NCBI GenBank assembly: GCA_009760885.1
Contig: CM019696.1
Location: 41,710,221-41,774,220 of the forward strand
Reading direction: 5' to 3'
Length of the DNA stretch: 64,000 nt
Origin: Achatina immaculata
Taxonomy: Eukaryota; Mollusca; Gastropoda; Stylommatophora; Achatinidae
In this document: positions 10,615-22,053 of the stretch, one piece after another
Numbering within the stretch: the first letter of the stretch is position 1
Layout of the letters: every line of letters starts with the position of its first letter
Made by a program: the position numbers and the translations under genes
The notes under the pieces: model-generated
Database searches by the model: none
Told to the model about the DNA's origin: nothing
The model's input: only the letters and a program-made list of their open reading frames with translations

Positions 10615-11010
10615 ATGCCATGCCAACTGGCGTTGGCTATTATGCTTCTCCAGAGTACCCGATCCTTCAGCAGGCCATTAGCTCAGTTGGTGATCTCCTC
10701 TCACACCATCCCATCAGACTGTCCAGTATCATTTCTCTTGGTCTTCCCCTGGATCTTCTTCTCTCTATTTTTCCTGTTGTTATAATTATTTTCAATGCCC
10801 CCTCTTTTAATTGCATGTACTATGAAAGTAAATTGTCTCTCTTATTTTTTTTTATTTTTGCAAGATTTTTTATATATCCTATTCTTCTCAAACATTCTCC
10901 ATTAGTTATTTTTGCTGTCCAGGGAATTCGCAACATTTTTCTAATAAACACATTTCTGCTGCTTCCAATTACTTTTCTGCAGACCTGCCTATTGTCCATG
11001 GTTCACTTCT
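10563..11010 (-). pseudogene. LINE-B 3' end, 5'-truncated copy with (AAT)n tail
   Basis: Minus-strand reading gives the LINE-B C-terminus: a GRPRE box, a WC..RSPTELM-like region and a RVLWRSIIA-like end, then a trinucleotide tail, here (AAT)n on the minus strand (TTA repeats at 10570-10611). It matches the end of the longer copy at 20580-22051. Stops are present. Older and shorter than that copy. Confidence 0.8.
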
Positions 11011-11021
11011 AGTTTGAATAA

Positions 11022-11864
11022 GAAAGTAGTATCTAGTTAGGGTTAGGGAACGTAAAACGTAGAGAGTAGTATCTAGTTAGGGTTAGGGAATGTAAAACGT
11101 AGAAAGTAGTATGTAGTTAGGGTTAGGGAACGTAAAGCGTAGAAAGTAGTATGTAGTTAGGGTTAGGGGACGTAAAACGTAGAAAGTAGTATGTAGTTAG
11201 GGTTAGGGAACGTAAAATGTAGAACGTAGTATGTAGTTAGGGTTAGGGAACGTAAAACGTAGTATGTAGATAGGGTTAGGGAACGTAAAATGTAGAAAGT
11301 AGTATGTAGTTAGGGTTAGGGAACGTAAAACGTAGCATGTAGATAGGGTTAGGGAACGTAAAATGTAGAACGTAGTATGTAGTTAGGGTTAGGGAACGTA
11401 AAATGTAGAACGTAGTATGTAGTTAGGGTTAGGGAACGTAAAACGTAGAAAGTAGTATGTAGTTAGGGTTAGGGAACGTAAAACGTAGAAAGTAGTATGT
11501 AGTTAGGGTTAGGGAACGTAAAATGTAGAACGTAGTATGTAGTTAGGGTTAGGGAACGTAAAACGTAGAAAGTAGTATGTAGTTAGGGTTAGGGAACGTA
11601 AAACGTAGAAAGTAGTATGTAGTTAGGGTTAGGGAACGTAAAATGTAGAACGTAGTATGTAGTTAGGGTTAGGGAACGTAAAATGTAGAAAGTAGTATGT
11701 AGTTAGGGTTAGGGAACGTAAAATGTAGAACGTAGTATGTAGTTAGGGTTAGGGAACGTAAAACGTAGAAAGTAGTATGTAGTTAGGGTTAGGGAACGTA
11801 AAACGTAGAAAGTAGTATGTAGTTAGGGTTAGGGAACGTAAAATGTAGAACGTAGTATGTAGTG
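11022..11864 (+). repeat. 40-bp satellite carrying TTAGGG doublets
   Basis: About 21 copies of a 40-bp unit, GTAGTTAGGGTTAGGGAACG followed by TAAAAYGTAGAAMGTAGTAT. Some units are shortened by loss of the GAAMGTAG piece (near 11265 and 11340). Variants (AATGTAGAAC versus AACGTAGAAA) alternate in a higher-order pattern. Each unit has GTTAGGGTTAGGG, i.e. two telomere-type hexamers, but it is not a telomere tract. Confidence 0.95.
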
Positions 11865-12137
11865 TCTGCTCCCAAGCAACGGATCGCAGTGGCGGGAACA
11901 TTTTTTTTCGAGGTTGTTTTATATCTTAGACTAAGTGAGTGATCTGTCAAGACCCTACACCGTACGACTTGTAAAAAGTCACATGAGTGATGTTCGTCGC
12001 TGTTATCATGTAGCACATTATGTTTTAAAAAGTTCTTTATTTGTTCTCCAGAACGAAGGTTTTGTGCAATAAATGTGTGACTCTGACAGGTTGTATCTTT
12101 CTAGTGGAGACTCTCTTAGCAAACTCTCTTTCTCTTA

Positions 12138-12178
12138 CTTCCTCTCTCTCTCTCTCTACACACAGACACTCACACACA

Positions 12179-12229
<51 letters not shown>

Positions 12230-12231
12230 TC
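12138..12231. repeat. Compound microsatellite (CT)n(CA)n(TA)n
   Basis: CT repeats, then an interrupted CA tract, then TA repeats, end to end. Open frames across it are artefacts of dinucleotide repetition. Confidence 0.97.
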
Positions 12232-12338
12232 TTTCCCTTCGGAGATGTACATGAGAAATGTTAATTTATTTTACACTGTTTATCCTATCTTACCAAAAAT
12301 GTACATGAAAACTTGTTATTTTATTTTAACACTGTCTT

Positions 12339-12340
<2 letters not shown>

Positions 12341-12383
<43 letters not shown>

Positions 12384-12514
12384 AGTCCATGATTCTACTT
12401 ATTCTCTGCTGAAACAGACCTAGGAAGGTGGCAGGACTGAACGTGCAGAAATAAAAACGGGCTCTGTTCCTGCACGTTCACATCAAGTACCTGAACTCTG
12501 CGAGCAGGGCCAGT

Positions 12515-12548
<34 letters not shown>
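12341..12548 (-). repeat. (TC)n - hairpin cassette - (TC)n at a LINE 3' end
   Basis: A 137-bp cassette (12381-12517) sits between two (TC)n tracts. It contains a perfect 10-bp inverted repeat, GAACGTGCAG at 12439-12448 and CTGCACGTTC at 12470-12479, with a 21-nt loop. Nearly identical cassettes occur at 24560-24695 and 24759-24894, the last joined directly to Tx1-like LINE 3' sequence. I infer that it is the 3' UTR end of that minus-strand LINE. Confidence 0.75.
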
Positions 12549-12551
<3 letters not shown>

Positions 12552-12924
12552 ACACAGTTTTGGTGGCTGTATTCAACATTATGGCTTTGTAGATTTCTGC
12601 TTGTTGTGTTAAGTGTATTTTTATGGTCTTCTGTATTGTTCTTACGGTGGCTGCAACTATTCTACACTCGTAGAAAATGTGTTCTTCTGTTTCTGGTGTG
12701 TTTCACCTGCATAGGTAACATCGTGCGATGTTTCTGTGTGTTTGTCTGTGTGTGGTGGGTATCATGTTGTCTATGAGTCTGAATGTTATTTTTCTGGCTT
12801 TTGGTGTGATGTTCCTGAGATGGAGATTTTTGAACGTGTCAGTGTAGTCTAGTATGGGGTATCTGCGTCCCCTCTTAATCCTAAGATATAACGGCAGTCC
12901 TTGGTTTCTGACCAAATGTTTGTA

Positions 12925-13095
12925 TATGAAAATGTATAAACTAAGAAAAAAAGTAGGAACAGCTTTAGTACGTAACGAGGACACAGTTGTGACTTTTCGG
13001 CAATCATACAAAAACATACAGGACGAAGAAATATAGAGAGGAGATAAAATATAAAGTCACATGAATGCTATGTTTAAAGAAATTAAATAAAATGA
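12925..13095 (-). mobile_element. Penelope-like terminal fragment inside the Tx1-like LINE
   Basis: Begins AAAATGTATAAACTAAG and runs through the same arm as at 9067 and 23853 (CAGCTTTAGTACGTAACGAG, CATACAGGACGAAG). Compared with the LINE copy at 24894-25850 it replaces roughly 270 bp of LINE sequence, so the insertion was accompanied by deletion. Only one arm is present. The hammerhead-like box reads TTTTCGGCAATCAT here, degenerate. Confidence 0.7.
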
Positions 13096-14267
13096 GTTTT
13101 ATGTTTAATGCTTTGTATGGTGTTTGTGAAGATAAAGTGTCTGATTTGTTTGCTGATTTCCTGGATTATCTATAGTGGAAGGTCTAGTACTGTAGCGGTG
13201 TATATTATTTTTGGAATGATGTATGTGTTTACTATGGTGCTTCTACCAAAAATTGTTGCTGATTTGTATCTGTATCGGTGTAATATGTCTGCTGTTTTTG
13301 TTACGAGATTGTCCCATGTGGATTTGTGAATTGTGTCTGGATGTGATGGGAATGATATGCCGTACAGTTTGATGCTGTCTGTGTGTGGGAGACGAAAAGG
13401 GAAATCCTTTTTTATCTCGCCATTTGCCTATACCCATGACAATTGATTTCTGTATGTTGAGTTTGGTTTCACCACCTTTACCAAACTCTGTGAAGGAGTC
13501 TAAGATTTCCATTATTGATCTGTCTGTTGTTGGGACGAAGATAGTGTTGTCTGCGTATACAAGCAGCTTTCTCTCTGCCCTACCGGGTATGAATATTCCT
13601 TGGATTGTTTTGTCGTCTGCTTTTCTCTAGAAGTGGTTCTTGAGTAAGTACAGTAATGGAGAGAGGGGACATCCCTGTCTCACTGATCTAGTTAACCTGA
13701 AAGTCTCTGTAAGCGTGTGGTTTACCAAGACTTTGCTCTCAGGCTTGGAATAGAGAATGTGAATCCATTCTAAAGTAATTCCCTATGTTGTAATGGAGTA
13801 ATATCATGTATAAGTATTGGTGTGATACTCTATCAAAAGCTTTCTCCTGATCTAAAGAAAGAACTGACGACCTGCAGTCCCTCTGGTGTGAGTAACGTAT
13901 GACGTATCGTATGAAATGTGTGTGTTGATGTATGTTTCCGTTTTCTACATTACATTGTTGACCTTCGTGTATGAGTTTTTGCATGAATGGTTTTTCCCTG
14001 TTGGTGAGCGCTTTTGTAAAGATCTTGTAGTCTACGTTTAGCAGAGATATGGGTCTGTAGTTTTTTAGCTGTGTCTTGTCTGAGTTATCTTTGTGTATTA
14101 GTGTAAAGTATGAAAGATTCCGGCTAAGTGGAAGTTCTTTGTGTTGAAAGGTCTCAGTGAAGACTTGTAGGAGAAGAGGACCTAAGAGGGAAAGAAGTGT
14201 ATGTAGAATTCTGCTGTGAGGTCACTGGTCCTGATGACCTGTTTTCCAGCATTGCTTGTACAGCTTG

Positions 14268-14632
14268 TGTCAGGTTTTCTAATATTAGTGATATGTCCAG
14301 TGCTTGCTTGTACTGTTTGTGTCAGGTTTTCTAATGTTAGTGGTGTGTCTAGTGCCTGCTTGTGCCAGGTTTCTTAATATTAGTGGTGTGTTCTATTGCT
14401 TGCTTGTGCTAGGTTTTCTAATGTTAGTGGTGTGTCCAGTGCTTGCTTGTACTGCTTGTGCCAGGTTTTCTAATGTTAGTGGTGTGTCTAGTGCTTGTGT
14501 GTGCCAGGATTTATAATATTAGTGGTGTGTCTAGTGGTTGCTTGTGTCAGGTTTGCTAATGTTAGTGGTGTGTCTAGTGCTTGCTTGTGTCAGGATTTCT
14601 AATGTTAGTGGTGTGTCTAGTGCCTGCGTGTC
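14268..14632. repeat. Degenerate minisatellite inside LINE coding sequence
   Basis: About eight irregular copies, 40-60 bp apart, of a unit built from GTCAGGTTTTCTAAT, GTTAGTGGTGTGTCTAGTGC and TTGCTTGT. On the LINE's coding strand one unit reads like LTLEILTQA...LDTPLT, so it grew from a coding stretch of the LINE. Confidence 0.8.
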
Positions 14633-15639
14633 CGAGTCAGTAAGTTGTTTAGTGTACTGTATGTATTTGTCCCATATATGTTCTTCTGTTCTTTCCTCTG
14701 TGTGCAGGTTCTTGTAATATTCTCTGGAGGGTTGTACTACGTTTTGTGTATCTGTCTGCCTGTTCCCTGTAGCGTCTATTATCTCTCTTATCTGTTTGCT
14801 CCGTTGTATGTTTTGTTCTGTGCTGATGTACTGCTCTGTAGGTATTTCTTGTCTGATGGTGTTGAATTTTATTCTCAGTAGTGCATCTTGGTGCCTGTGT
14901 TGTCTGCGTTTATCTAGTTCTTCTTGTAGCGTGAGTAGATGTGGTGAGCTTTTGTCCATGTGTTTTGTCAGTTTGATTGCTTCTCCTGTCTTATCTTGTC
15001 TCAAACTTTCTCTATGTATCTGTGTTTGTTTGTGCTTTGTCTCTTAGTGCACTTCTAAAGTTTCCCAGTGTTGCTAGATGTTGTGTGTGGGTAGGTCATC
15101 TGTGAAAGTGTGTGAGAGCTGTGTCATGTGTTATACAAATTGTTTGTCTTGGAGAAGTGTGTTGTTAAATCTCCAGTGTGGTGATCCTTTTAAAGGTATA
15201 CTTGTAGGTACTGTGTTTATTATTGCGACAACTGCATTGTGGTCTGCGAACTGTAATGTACTAGCAGGTGTTTGGCTTGTGTTACATAGTATGTACTTGG
15301 TGTATAAATTCTGCCTAGTCTAGCTCCTCTGCTGTGTGCGTTGTCCTGGGGGTGTATGTTTCTGTACGTGTAGAGATTATAGGTTTTCGTAGAAGTTGGG
15401 CTGGTCACTACGGTGAGGTGATGCGTGTATGTTGCTTTAGTGTCTGTGAGTTATTAGTTACATCAACTACAGCAATTCTCCCCCTGCTATCTCTATTTGT
15501 CCTGACTACCTCCCACCTGCAGGTTAGCGGGGTAGGAGTATCCCCTATCAAAGGAGAAGTAAGACGCCTCCTTACCTTCGTCAGTCTACAGGACACCCTT
15601 GGGCAAAGTAGAGTACCCGTATAGCCCCCCGATCAGGGT

Positions 15640-17575
15640 CACGTGAAGCCATGGGAGCAGGTGGTGGATGAAATGGGAGAGCAGCCGACAGATAATGTTG
15701 GTTATGGTCACCATTCTATGATGGTAGGCAGACGATCTCAATGTAGGGACAATGGCTACAATCACTGACTAGTACAGTCACTGCCTGGAAGGAAAGCAAT
15801 GGTAAACTATTTTCTGGAAATATATAAAGAAACCCAAACAGCAACATAGAAGGTCAGATGGGAAAAATATATAGTGGTGAGGCCCCCAGGCCAGATAGAT
15901 CTCATTTTAACACTGGGGAAGAGTGTGAGACAGAGGTCAGTACTAATAATTGTGATGACGGGCAAAATCCTGACGGTGTTACTAGGGAAAACCCCTGCAT
16001 CAAAATAAAAAGAAAAATGAGAGTAAGAACATGGAATGTAGAAGTATGTATGAGGGAAAGTATCAAATAATAAGTGACGAGATGAAAAGAACGGGGATAC
16101 ACATTTTAGGAATCTGTGAACATCGATGGAAAGGATCAGGACACTGAGAATGATATCTTTATATACTCTGGTGGAGAATTAAGAGGAAAGAATGGAAAGG
16201 CTTTTTACTTGGACAAATCAACATCAAAAGCATTACTAGGTTACAATCCAGTAAGCGATAGAATCCTAACAATCAGACTTAAGGGTACTCCTTGAAATGC
16301 AACAATCATCCAGATATATGCACCTACATCAGCAGCAGAAGAAGAGGACGACTTTTATAACACACTCCAATCGACGATAGACCAGGTACGGAAAAATGAT
16401 ATTGTATTAATAATGGGGCATTTTAATGCAGAGATTGATACAGAAAGAGCAGAAGATGAAGGACATGTAGGAGAATTTAGCATGGAACATATAAATGAGG
16501 CAGGAGACAATCTAATGGCGTTTTGCATGGAAAATGAGCTAATGATTACTAACACTTTTTAAACAACATCCACGAAGACTTTACACATGGACATCACCTG
16601 ATGGGAAAACCAAGAATCAAATAGATTACATTTTAGTGCAAAGAAGGTGGAGATCAAGTATAAAATCAGCAAAACCTTTACCAGGTGCTGATTGTAACAC
16701 AAACCATGACTTATTAATAGCAGACATGAAGATAAAGATAAAAAACAATACAGTATTGAAGTGAAGAACCGTTTCGAAATCCTGATGGATCTACAGGAGA
16801 TGACACCAGATGAATTAGCTATACAGGCCAGAGATATCTTAATAAAAACAGCTAAAGATATAGTTCCAGTAAAGAAAACACAAAAGAATAGATGGATTAC
16901 AGCAGGCACACTAGAACTGATAAAACAACGTAGAGAAATGAAGACGCAACGGAAAGTGACAAGCAACAACAAAGAGGAATATAAATCTTTAACAAAAGAA
17001 GTACGAAGAAACATAAGAAAAGACAAAAAACAATACATAAGATTGTTGTGGAAGAATAGAAGGTCATCAGAAGTGTGGAAAAGATAGTGAAATGTTTAAA
17101 GAAAAGAAAACATTGACGAGAAATGTCATACCTAAGCTAAATGTAATTTGTGATGAGATGGGAATACCTTGACAGAGACAGAGGATATTATAGAAAGATG
17201 GAAGGAATATTGCAGAGGAGTGTATGCAACAACTGACTGTGAAAGCAGAAATCAACAGTGTGAATTATTATTGGAGGAGAAAGAACCCGAACTGACAACA
17301 GAAGAAGTTTTATGGACAATAAGGAATCTGAAAAATGGTAAATCACCAGGATGTGATGAGATAACAGCTGAATTTATTAAAGCAGGAGGGAAAGGAGTGT
17401 GCAACAACCTATCATGCACTATGTAAAAATATATGGCATTCAGCTATTTGGCCAAAAAATGGAAAATAACTGTAATCATACTACTGCCAAAAAAAAGGTG
17501 AAGAGGTCAATATGGTCCAAACTGGTTTCGGGCAAGGAATAGGATCAAGAGATCATATATTCAATATAAGAATAA
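15640..17575 (+). pseudogene. LINE-A 5' half: leader, endonuclease, start of RT
   Basis: The leader (15640-16010) includes a GGAAAGCAATGGTAAACTA word, also echoed in the leader at 57700-57860. From 16010 an APE-type endonuclease is readable in pieces: RVRTWNVEVCM, then GIHILGICEHRWKGSGH near 16090, QIYAPTSAAEEEDDF near 16310, and GHFNAEI near 16418. A linker rich in Lys/Glu follows (16761-17087). RT begins near 17290 (LTTEEVLWTIRNLKNGKSPG) and stops after MVQTGFGQGIGSRDHIFNIR at 17575, matching the RT start of the copy at 26818-28070. It is thus 3'-truncated, unusual for a LINE, so the rest was probably lost or displaced. Multiple stops. Confidence 0.82.
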
Positions 17576-17933
17576 TGTCGAAGTCTTCTGAGATGAGGTC
17601 AGCGGATTTTTCCGTAAGGATATCTTCCTCGCTGGTGGATTTGCGTGCGGTCTGCTTTAAGTTCTGTAGGCGAGTGGCGGCTTTTTTAAAAAGCAAAATA
17701 AATTTGTTGTTGCCACTGTTTTCTTAAACAGGCGAGGAGAGACTTGCCTCTTGTGTTGTGACGTGATAAAATGGCGAGAAAATGTCACTCTTGGTGGAAT
17801 AATTTGGAAACCGATCCTGAACCGTGTGGAAAGAGCTTATATACCCTGAAACGCCCGACATACCTCGTACACGTAACCAGAAGGCTAGAAGCCTGGAAAA
17901 CTTTAGCTTGCCATACAATGCGTACAAACGTAA
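17576..17933. other. Unassigned sequence breaking off LINE-A
   Basis: The LINE-A RT stops here and unrelated, somewhat GC-richer DNA follows with 60-75 codon frames on both strands. No family recognised and no splice pattern that convinces. Confidence 0.35.
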
Positions 17934-18250
17934 TTTGTAGTAACTGTTACTGTGGAAACTTTGTAGTAACTGTTACTGTGGAAACGTTGTAGTAACTGTT
18001 ACTGTGGAAACTTTGTAGTAACTGTTACTGTGGAAACGTTGTAGTAACTATTAAGGTGGAAACTTTGTAGTTACAGTTGCGGTTGAAACTTTGTAGTAAC
18101 TATTAAGGTGGAAACTTTGTAGTAACTATTACGGTGGAAATTTTGTAGTTACAGTTGCGGCTGAAACTTTGTAGTAACTATTACGGTGGAAATTTTGTAG
18201 TAACGGTTAGGGTGGAAACTTTGTAGTAACAATTACGGTGGAAACTTTAA
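17934..18250. repeat. 26-bp minisatellite with a palindromic core
   Basis: About 12 copies of a 26-bp unit, GTAGTAACTGTTACTGTGGAAACTTT, progressively degenerate to the right (variants with TTACAGTTGCGG and AACTATTAAGG). Each intact unit holds the near-palindrome AGTAACTGTTACT, so single strands could form serial hairpins. Confidence 0.92.
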
Positions 18251-18640
18251 TCTAGTGAATCGTCGCCTCTGCAGGACGCGGATTCTTCATGTTCGGCCAC
18301 CTGCTTAGGGAAGAAAAAATCGACAGCTCAACACTTCGATTCATGTCCCACCAACAGCAAAGACGGGTCCCAAACACCGACAATGTTGGTCTTCCCTTTG
18401 TTCAGGAAATATCAATTCTACGACCGGCCAGACTGTCCTTTCACACCTAGAGCCCAGCTACCTGCAGAAGCTGGACCTGCTATTTAGTGCCCATTTCAAA
18501 GGCGAGTGGAATCATTTCACTCCCACCCCTTCAGTCTAAGCTAGGTGTTCGATCCATGAAGTCTTCGCCTGGTCTAACATGCAGTAACTGTTACGCCAAC
18601 CTAGGGAAATGATTACGGCCCCAAATGGCGACGGATGATC
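18251..18640. other. Unassigned GC-richer sequence
   Basis: Looks unique and contains no ORF of note. Higher GC than the flanks. Confidence 0.35.
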
Positions 18641-18642
18641 AT

Positions 18643-18852
18643 TCATTCATTTGCATGTCCCTTGCGGAACTTTGCCTCCCAAACAGCACTCCTGTAGGCC
18701 TCTCGGTTGTGAGCAAGATGGCCTGCTGCTGATGCATCCATTTCCAGATCGTCAACGATGTCTTGCAGCCATCTTCGTTTCGGTCTTCCTCTTTTTCTTT
18801 TTCCCATTATGTATCCTTCCAATACGGTCTTCTCTAAATTATCATGACGTGA
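18643..18852 (-). pseudogene. LINE-A 3' end fragment
   Basis: Minus strand gives NLEKTVLEGYIMGKRKRGR, RRWLQDIVDDLEMDASAAGH and FRKGHANE-stop, with the short ATTC/GAAT tail at the 3' end. A 5'-truncated copy of about 210 bp. The frame over this part is intact, so it is fairly young. Its upstream junction at about 18850 repeats the word GACGGATGATCATTCG, also present next to the tail at 18629-18644, a likely target-site duplication. Confidence 0.85.
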
Positions 18853-18989
18853 CGGATGATCATTCGTCCTAAATAAGGTAGACAGAGGTGTATGGTGCAG
18901 TTTTACTGCAGTTGTCATCCCTTTTATCATTCGTCTTACACCTGCGCCCCGGCCCAGCTCAGTCCAGTTAACCGTGATTCCTCCTCCTA

Positions 18990-19345
18990 TCACATGTGTG
19001 GCTGACAGCAGTTGGCATGTAAGCATTTCTTGTGTGGCTGACAGCAGTTGGCATGTAAACATTTCTTATGTGGCTGACAGCAGTTGGCATGTAAGCATTT
19101 CTTGTGTGGCTGACAGCAGTTGGCATGTAAGTATTTCTTGTGTGGCTGACAGCAGTTGGCATGTAAGCATTTCTTGTGTGGCTGACAGCAGTTGTCATGT
19201 AAGCATTTCTTGTGTGGCTGACAGCAGTTGTCATGTAAGTATTTCTTGTGTGGCTGACAGCAGTTGGCATGTAAGCATTTCTTGTGTGGCTGACAGCAGT
19301 TGTCATGTAAGCATTTCTTGTGTGGTTGACAGCACCTGGCATCAA
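18990..19345. repeat. 36-bp minisatellite
   Basis: About ten copies of TGTGTGGCTGACAGCAGTTG followed by GCATGTAAGCATTTCT. The unit is 12 codons long, so it stays open in several frames on both strands, producing apparent Cys- or His-rich proteins. These are artefacts. Single-base variants (GGC/GTC, AGC/AGT) are scattered. Confidence 0.95.
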
Positions 19346-19575
19346 GCAAGCCTTGTGTGACTGACAGTCAACATGTAGCATCACATGTACTGACAACAGG
19401 TGACGTGTAGAGTTCCTCATGTGACTGACAACAGATGGCTTGAAGCGGGTCTTGTGTGACTGACAACAGTTGGTTTGAAGCGGGTCTTGTGTGACTGACA
19501 ACAGTTGGCTTGAAGCGGGTCTTGTGTGACTGACAACAGTTGGCTTGAAGCAGGTCTTGTGTGAGTGAAAAGAGC
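19346..19575. repeat. 35-bp diverged extension of the same minisatellite
   Basis: Related units built on CTTGTGTGACTGACAACAGT and TGGCTTGAAGCGGGT, strictly 35 bp apart at 19451, 19486, 19521 and 19556, with more degenerate units before. Shares the TGACTGACA(G/A)CAG core with the 36-bp array. Confidence 0.85.
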
Positions 19576-19579
19576 TACC

Positions 19580-20110
19580 ACTTAATGGGTATTCTGTTTC
19601 TAGTTCAACTTAACTGACTTTGTAATAGCTGCGATGTAGCTGGCCCTGTATTTTTGCATTAGTTCTGCGTTTAAATCAAGACTGACTGACTTAACTTGAT
19701 GTTTCACAAGGGAGTGGAAAAATTGAAAGAAGACAGGTTGAGAAGAAATACAAATGAATATAGACAAAATCTGAATAGAGTTGGTCAAGGTATGTTAGAA
19801 CAAATTTTGCGGCTGTCTTAGATCCTAATATGGTGCAAAAGTAAAGGGTAAAGGTGACTAGAAGAAGCAATGTGTTCTTCCTGGAAGATAGGACTATTTA
19901 TTTTCATAACAAACTTTCGTCTTCCGTTCAAGTTTAATATTCCATCGACGTGTTGGTCAGGTTTCTTATAGCTCAGTGTGGCTGCCCATTATAAATCTAT
20001 TTTTCCCCATATTGTCTACGTTATGTAGTCCAGCTTTTGCTTAATATTACTTTTGCCCTTAAGTCAGACACTGTTTTACAAGTCTAGTTTTCACGCAATG
20101 ATAGTTTTAC
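19580..20110. other. Intron sequence after exon 2
   Basis: Unique-looking DNA immediately 3' (minus strand) of the 20111-20241 exon. No repeat recognised. Confidence 0.4.
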
Positions 20111-20241
20111 CTTCATGTTCCACTTCCATTCTCCCAGGTGAATCTTCTTCGGAGGAACTTCTGGTGTTCCTTTGGTCATGGAAGGCACAGAAATGAAGAT
20201 CTGTTTGATCTTAAACTTTTCATATAAAGCTTTGACAGAAA
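20111..20241 (-). CDS. Exon 2 of a putative secreted glycoprotein gene
   Basis: A minus-strand acceptor with an uninterrupted tract, CATCTTTTTTTTCAG, ends at 20242, and a donor GTAAAA follows position 20111 (AAG|GTAAAA). The exon starts with two bases (TT) completing a codon and ends on a codon boundary. Exon 1 (39338-39557) ends one base into a codon (G), so the junction gives GTT, Val74. Exon 3 starts in phase 0. Residues 75-117 are basic and non-repetitive (ALYEKFKIKQIFISVPS, then EVPPKKIHLGEWKWNMK). The match of phases with both partners is the main reason for joining them. Further exons of compatible phase in the introns cannot be excluded. Confidence 0.55.
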
Positions 20242-20352
20242 CTGAAAAAAAAGATGAAAAACAAATCAAAACTTGAAGAAAAAAATTACGTTAACTTTCA
20301 GAACTAAAAGTGAATTAAATATGTATTGAAGACTGATAAATGCAGATATTGA

Positions 20353-20362
20353 TAACATGAAC

Positions 20363-20393
<31 letters not shown>

Positions 20394-20442
20394 TTCTCAA
20401 TATCTTTCTCTGTCTCTGTCTCTCTCTCTCTCTCTCTCTGAT
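20353..20442. repeat. (TC)n microsatellite
   Basis: Interrupted CT/TC repeats. The Arg-Glu-rich minus-strand frame across it is spurious. Confidence 0.95.
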
Positions 20443-20579
20443 ACTCTGATACTGAATGGTTTCAACATTAATAACAACAACAACAATAACAACAACTTGA
20501 TTATGAAGACAAACAAAAGAACTGTCGGAGTTAGCTACCAACAATGACAAATTTAAATTCCATTCTACTCTTACTTAGA

Positions 20580-22002
20580 GAACACAGTTTTGTTGGATTA
20601 GACCTCGGAAAAATCGTAGACAAAGAACTTTTCTGAGACGTGAGAGAAAGAAAAATCACAAGAGCATTAAATGACTTTCTTAAATCCACGTTTATAGAAC
20701 TATCAAAGAAACCAGGTGCAAAGGAATGTGACGACCACCTGACTATCAGCCTCTCATGTCACATAACAAAGCTACTTCTGAGAATAATTATGAGAAGAAC
20801 AAGGGAAAAGATAAAAATGGAAATAGCAGATGAGCAGTTGGGATTTGTTCAAGGAAAGGGAACTCACAATGCCATTTATGCTTTAAGAACACTAACAGAA
20901 AGAGCTTTAAAAAAGTACAGAAAATTTTCTACTTATGCTTCATTGATTACACCAAGGCATTCGACAATGTGAAACATAATGAAATTATTGAAATGCTTGA
21001 AGACATCAATATAGACGGCAAAGACCTGAGGATTGTAAAACATCTATACTGGCAGCAAGAAGCAGCAATTCGAGTTGAAAACAGAACTGGAAAATATCAA
21101 CCTATAAAACAAGGATGTGTACTATCTCCAGACCTTTTTTCTCTGTTCAGCGAGAATATTCTAAGAACAATCATCACAGAACTAGGCAAACAAATTGGAG
21201 GATACAATATTAACATCCTTCGGTATGCTGACGACACAGTACTGATAGCTGAGAACCAACAAGACCTGCAAAATCTCTTGGATGATGCCGCCAAAGAAAG
21301 TGAACAGAAAGACCTTACTTTGAACATCAAGAAGACAGAGACTATGGTTATATTTAAAAACAGAATCTAGCAACATGCAGTATAAAATTAAACGGAACTA
21401 TTCTAAAGCAGGTGCAGAAATTCAAATACCTTGGAGCAGTAATAACTTCAGATGGGAAAAAAATAACAGAAATTAGGAATAGAACAGGCCAAGCAAAGAC
21501 TGCATTTCAAAGAATGAGAAACATATTATCCAACACATCCTTATCAATGAATGTTAGAGAACGAGTCCTAAAATGCTATATTGAAACTATCTTGTTATAT
21601 GGAAGTGAATCATGGACAATAGGCAGGTCTGCACAAAAATAATTGGAAGCAGCAGAAATGTGGTTTGTTAGAAGAATGTTGCGAATCCCCTGGATAGTAA
21701 AAATAACTAATGAAGAATCTATGAGAAGAGCTGGAGAAACAAAAAAATCTTGTCAAAAAACAAAACAAGAGAGAGACAATTTACTTTCATAGGACATGCA
21801 ATGGGAAGAGAGGGCATTGACAATATTATACAAAAGAGGAAAAATAGAAGGAAGAAGATCAAGAGGAAGACCAAGAGAAATGATATTTGACTGTCTAACG
21901 GGATGGTGTGAGAGTAGATCACCAACTGAGCTGATGGCCTGCATGAAGGATCGTGTACTCTGGAGAAGCATAATAGCTACACCAGTCGGCACGGCAGATG
22001 AC

Positions 22003-22051
<49 letters not shown>
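20580..22051 (+). pseudogene. LINE-B, long 5'-truncated copy
   Basis: Starts in the palm-side approach to RT. Readable blocks: [40 protein letters not shown], then after a frameshift near 20950 [16 protein letters not shown], the [18 protein letters not shown] block, [17 protein letters not shown] (catalytic YADD intact near 21222), FKYLGAVITSDGK near 21421, a thumb with LLYGSESWTIGR, and the C-terminal GKIEGRRSRGRPREMIFDCL. It ends with WRSIIATPVGTAD and a (GAT)n tail at 21999-22050. One frameshift and a handful of stops (near 21370, 21642 and 21790) separate it from a continuous frame, making it the best-preserved RT here. Clade: RTE-like, APE LINE, from motif style only. Confidence 0.88.

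Positions 22052-22053
<2 letters not shown>

Larger units (their letters stand above)
12549..15610 (-). pseudogene. Tx1/L1-like LINE, endonuclease plus RT, broken
   Basis: Minus strand, from 15610 downward. An APE-type endonuclease region (about 15600-15100) is broken by stops. A helical linker follows (14531-15004, including DKSSPHLLTLQEELDKRRQ). The RT palm holds SVLSLDQEKAFDRVSHQYL near 13860, typical of the L1/Tx1 group rather than RTE. A C-terminal region with IARCYLCR ends near 12703. A (TC)n plus hairpin 3' end follows. It carries a coding minisatellite (14268-14632) and a Penelope-like insertion (12925-13095). Many frameshifts. A second, shorter copy lies at 24894-25850. Confidence 0.8.

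Noticed and set aside
11022..11864. True telomere or telomere remnant
   Set aside because: Only two hexamers per 40-bp unit, embedded in other sequence, with normal DNA on both sides.
12041..12412. 123-codon plus frame with Ser-Leu, His-Thr and Ile-Tyr runs
   Set aside because: Dinucleotide microsatellites translated; no unique protein content.
15902..17038. Minus-strand hydrophobic frames
   Set aside because: Antisense shadows of the LINE-A endonuclease and linker, which carry the recognisable motifs on the plus strand.
18968..19501. Long Cys/His-rich frames on both strands
   Set aside because: They are produced by a 36-bp (12-codon) minisatellite; the reading is open in several frames at once and has no unique sequence.
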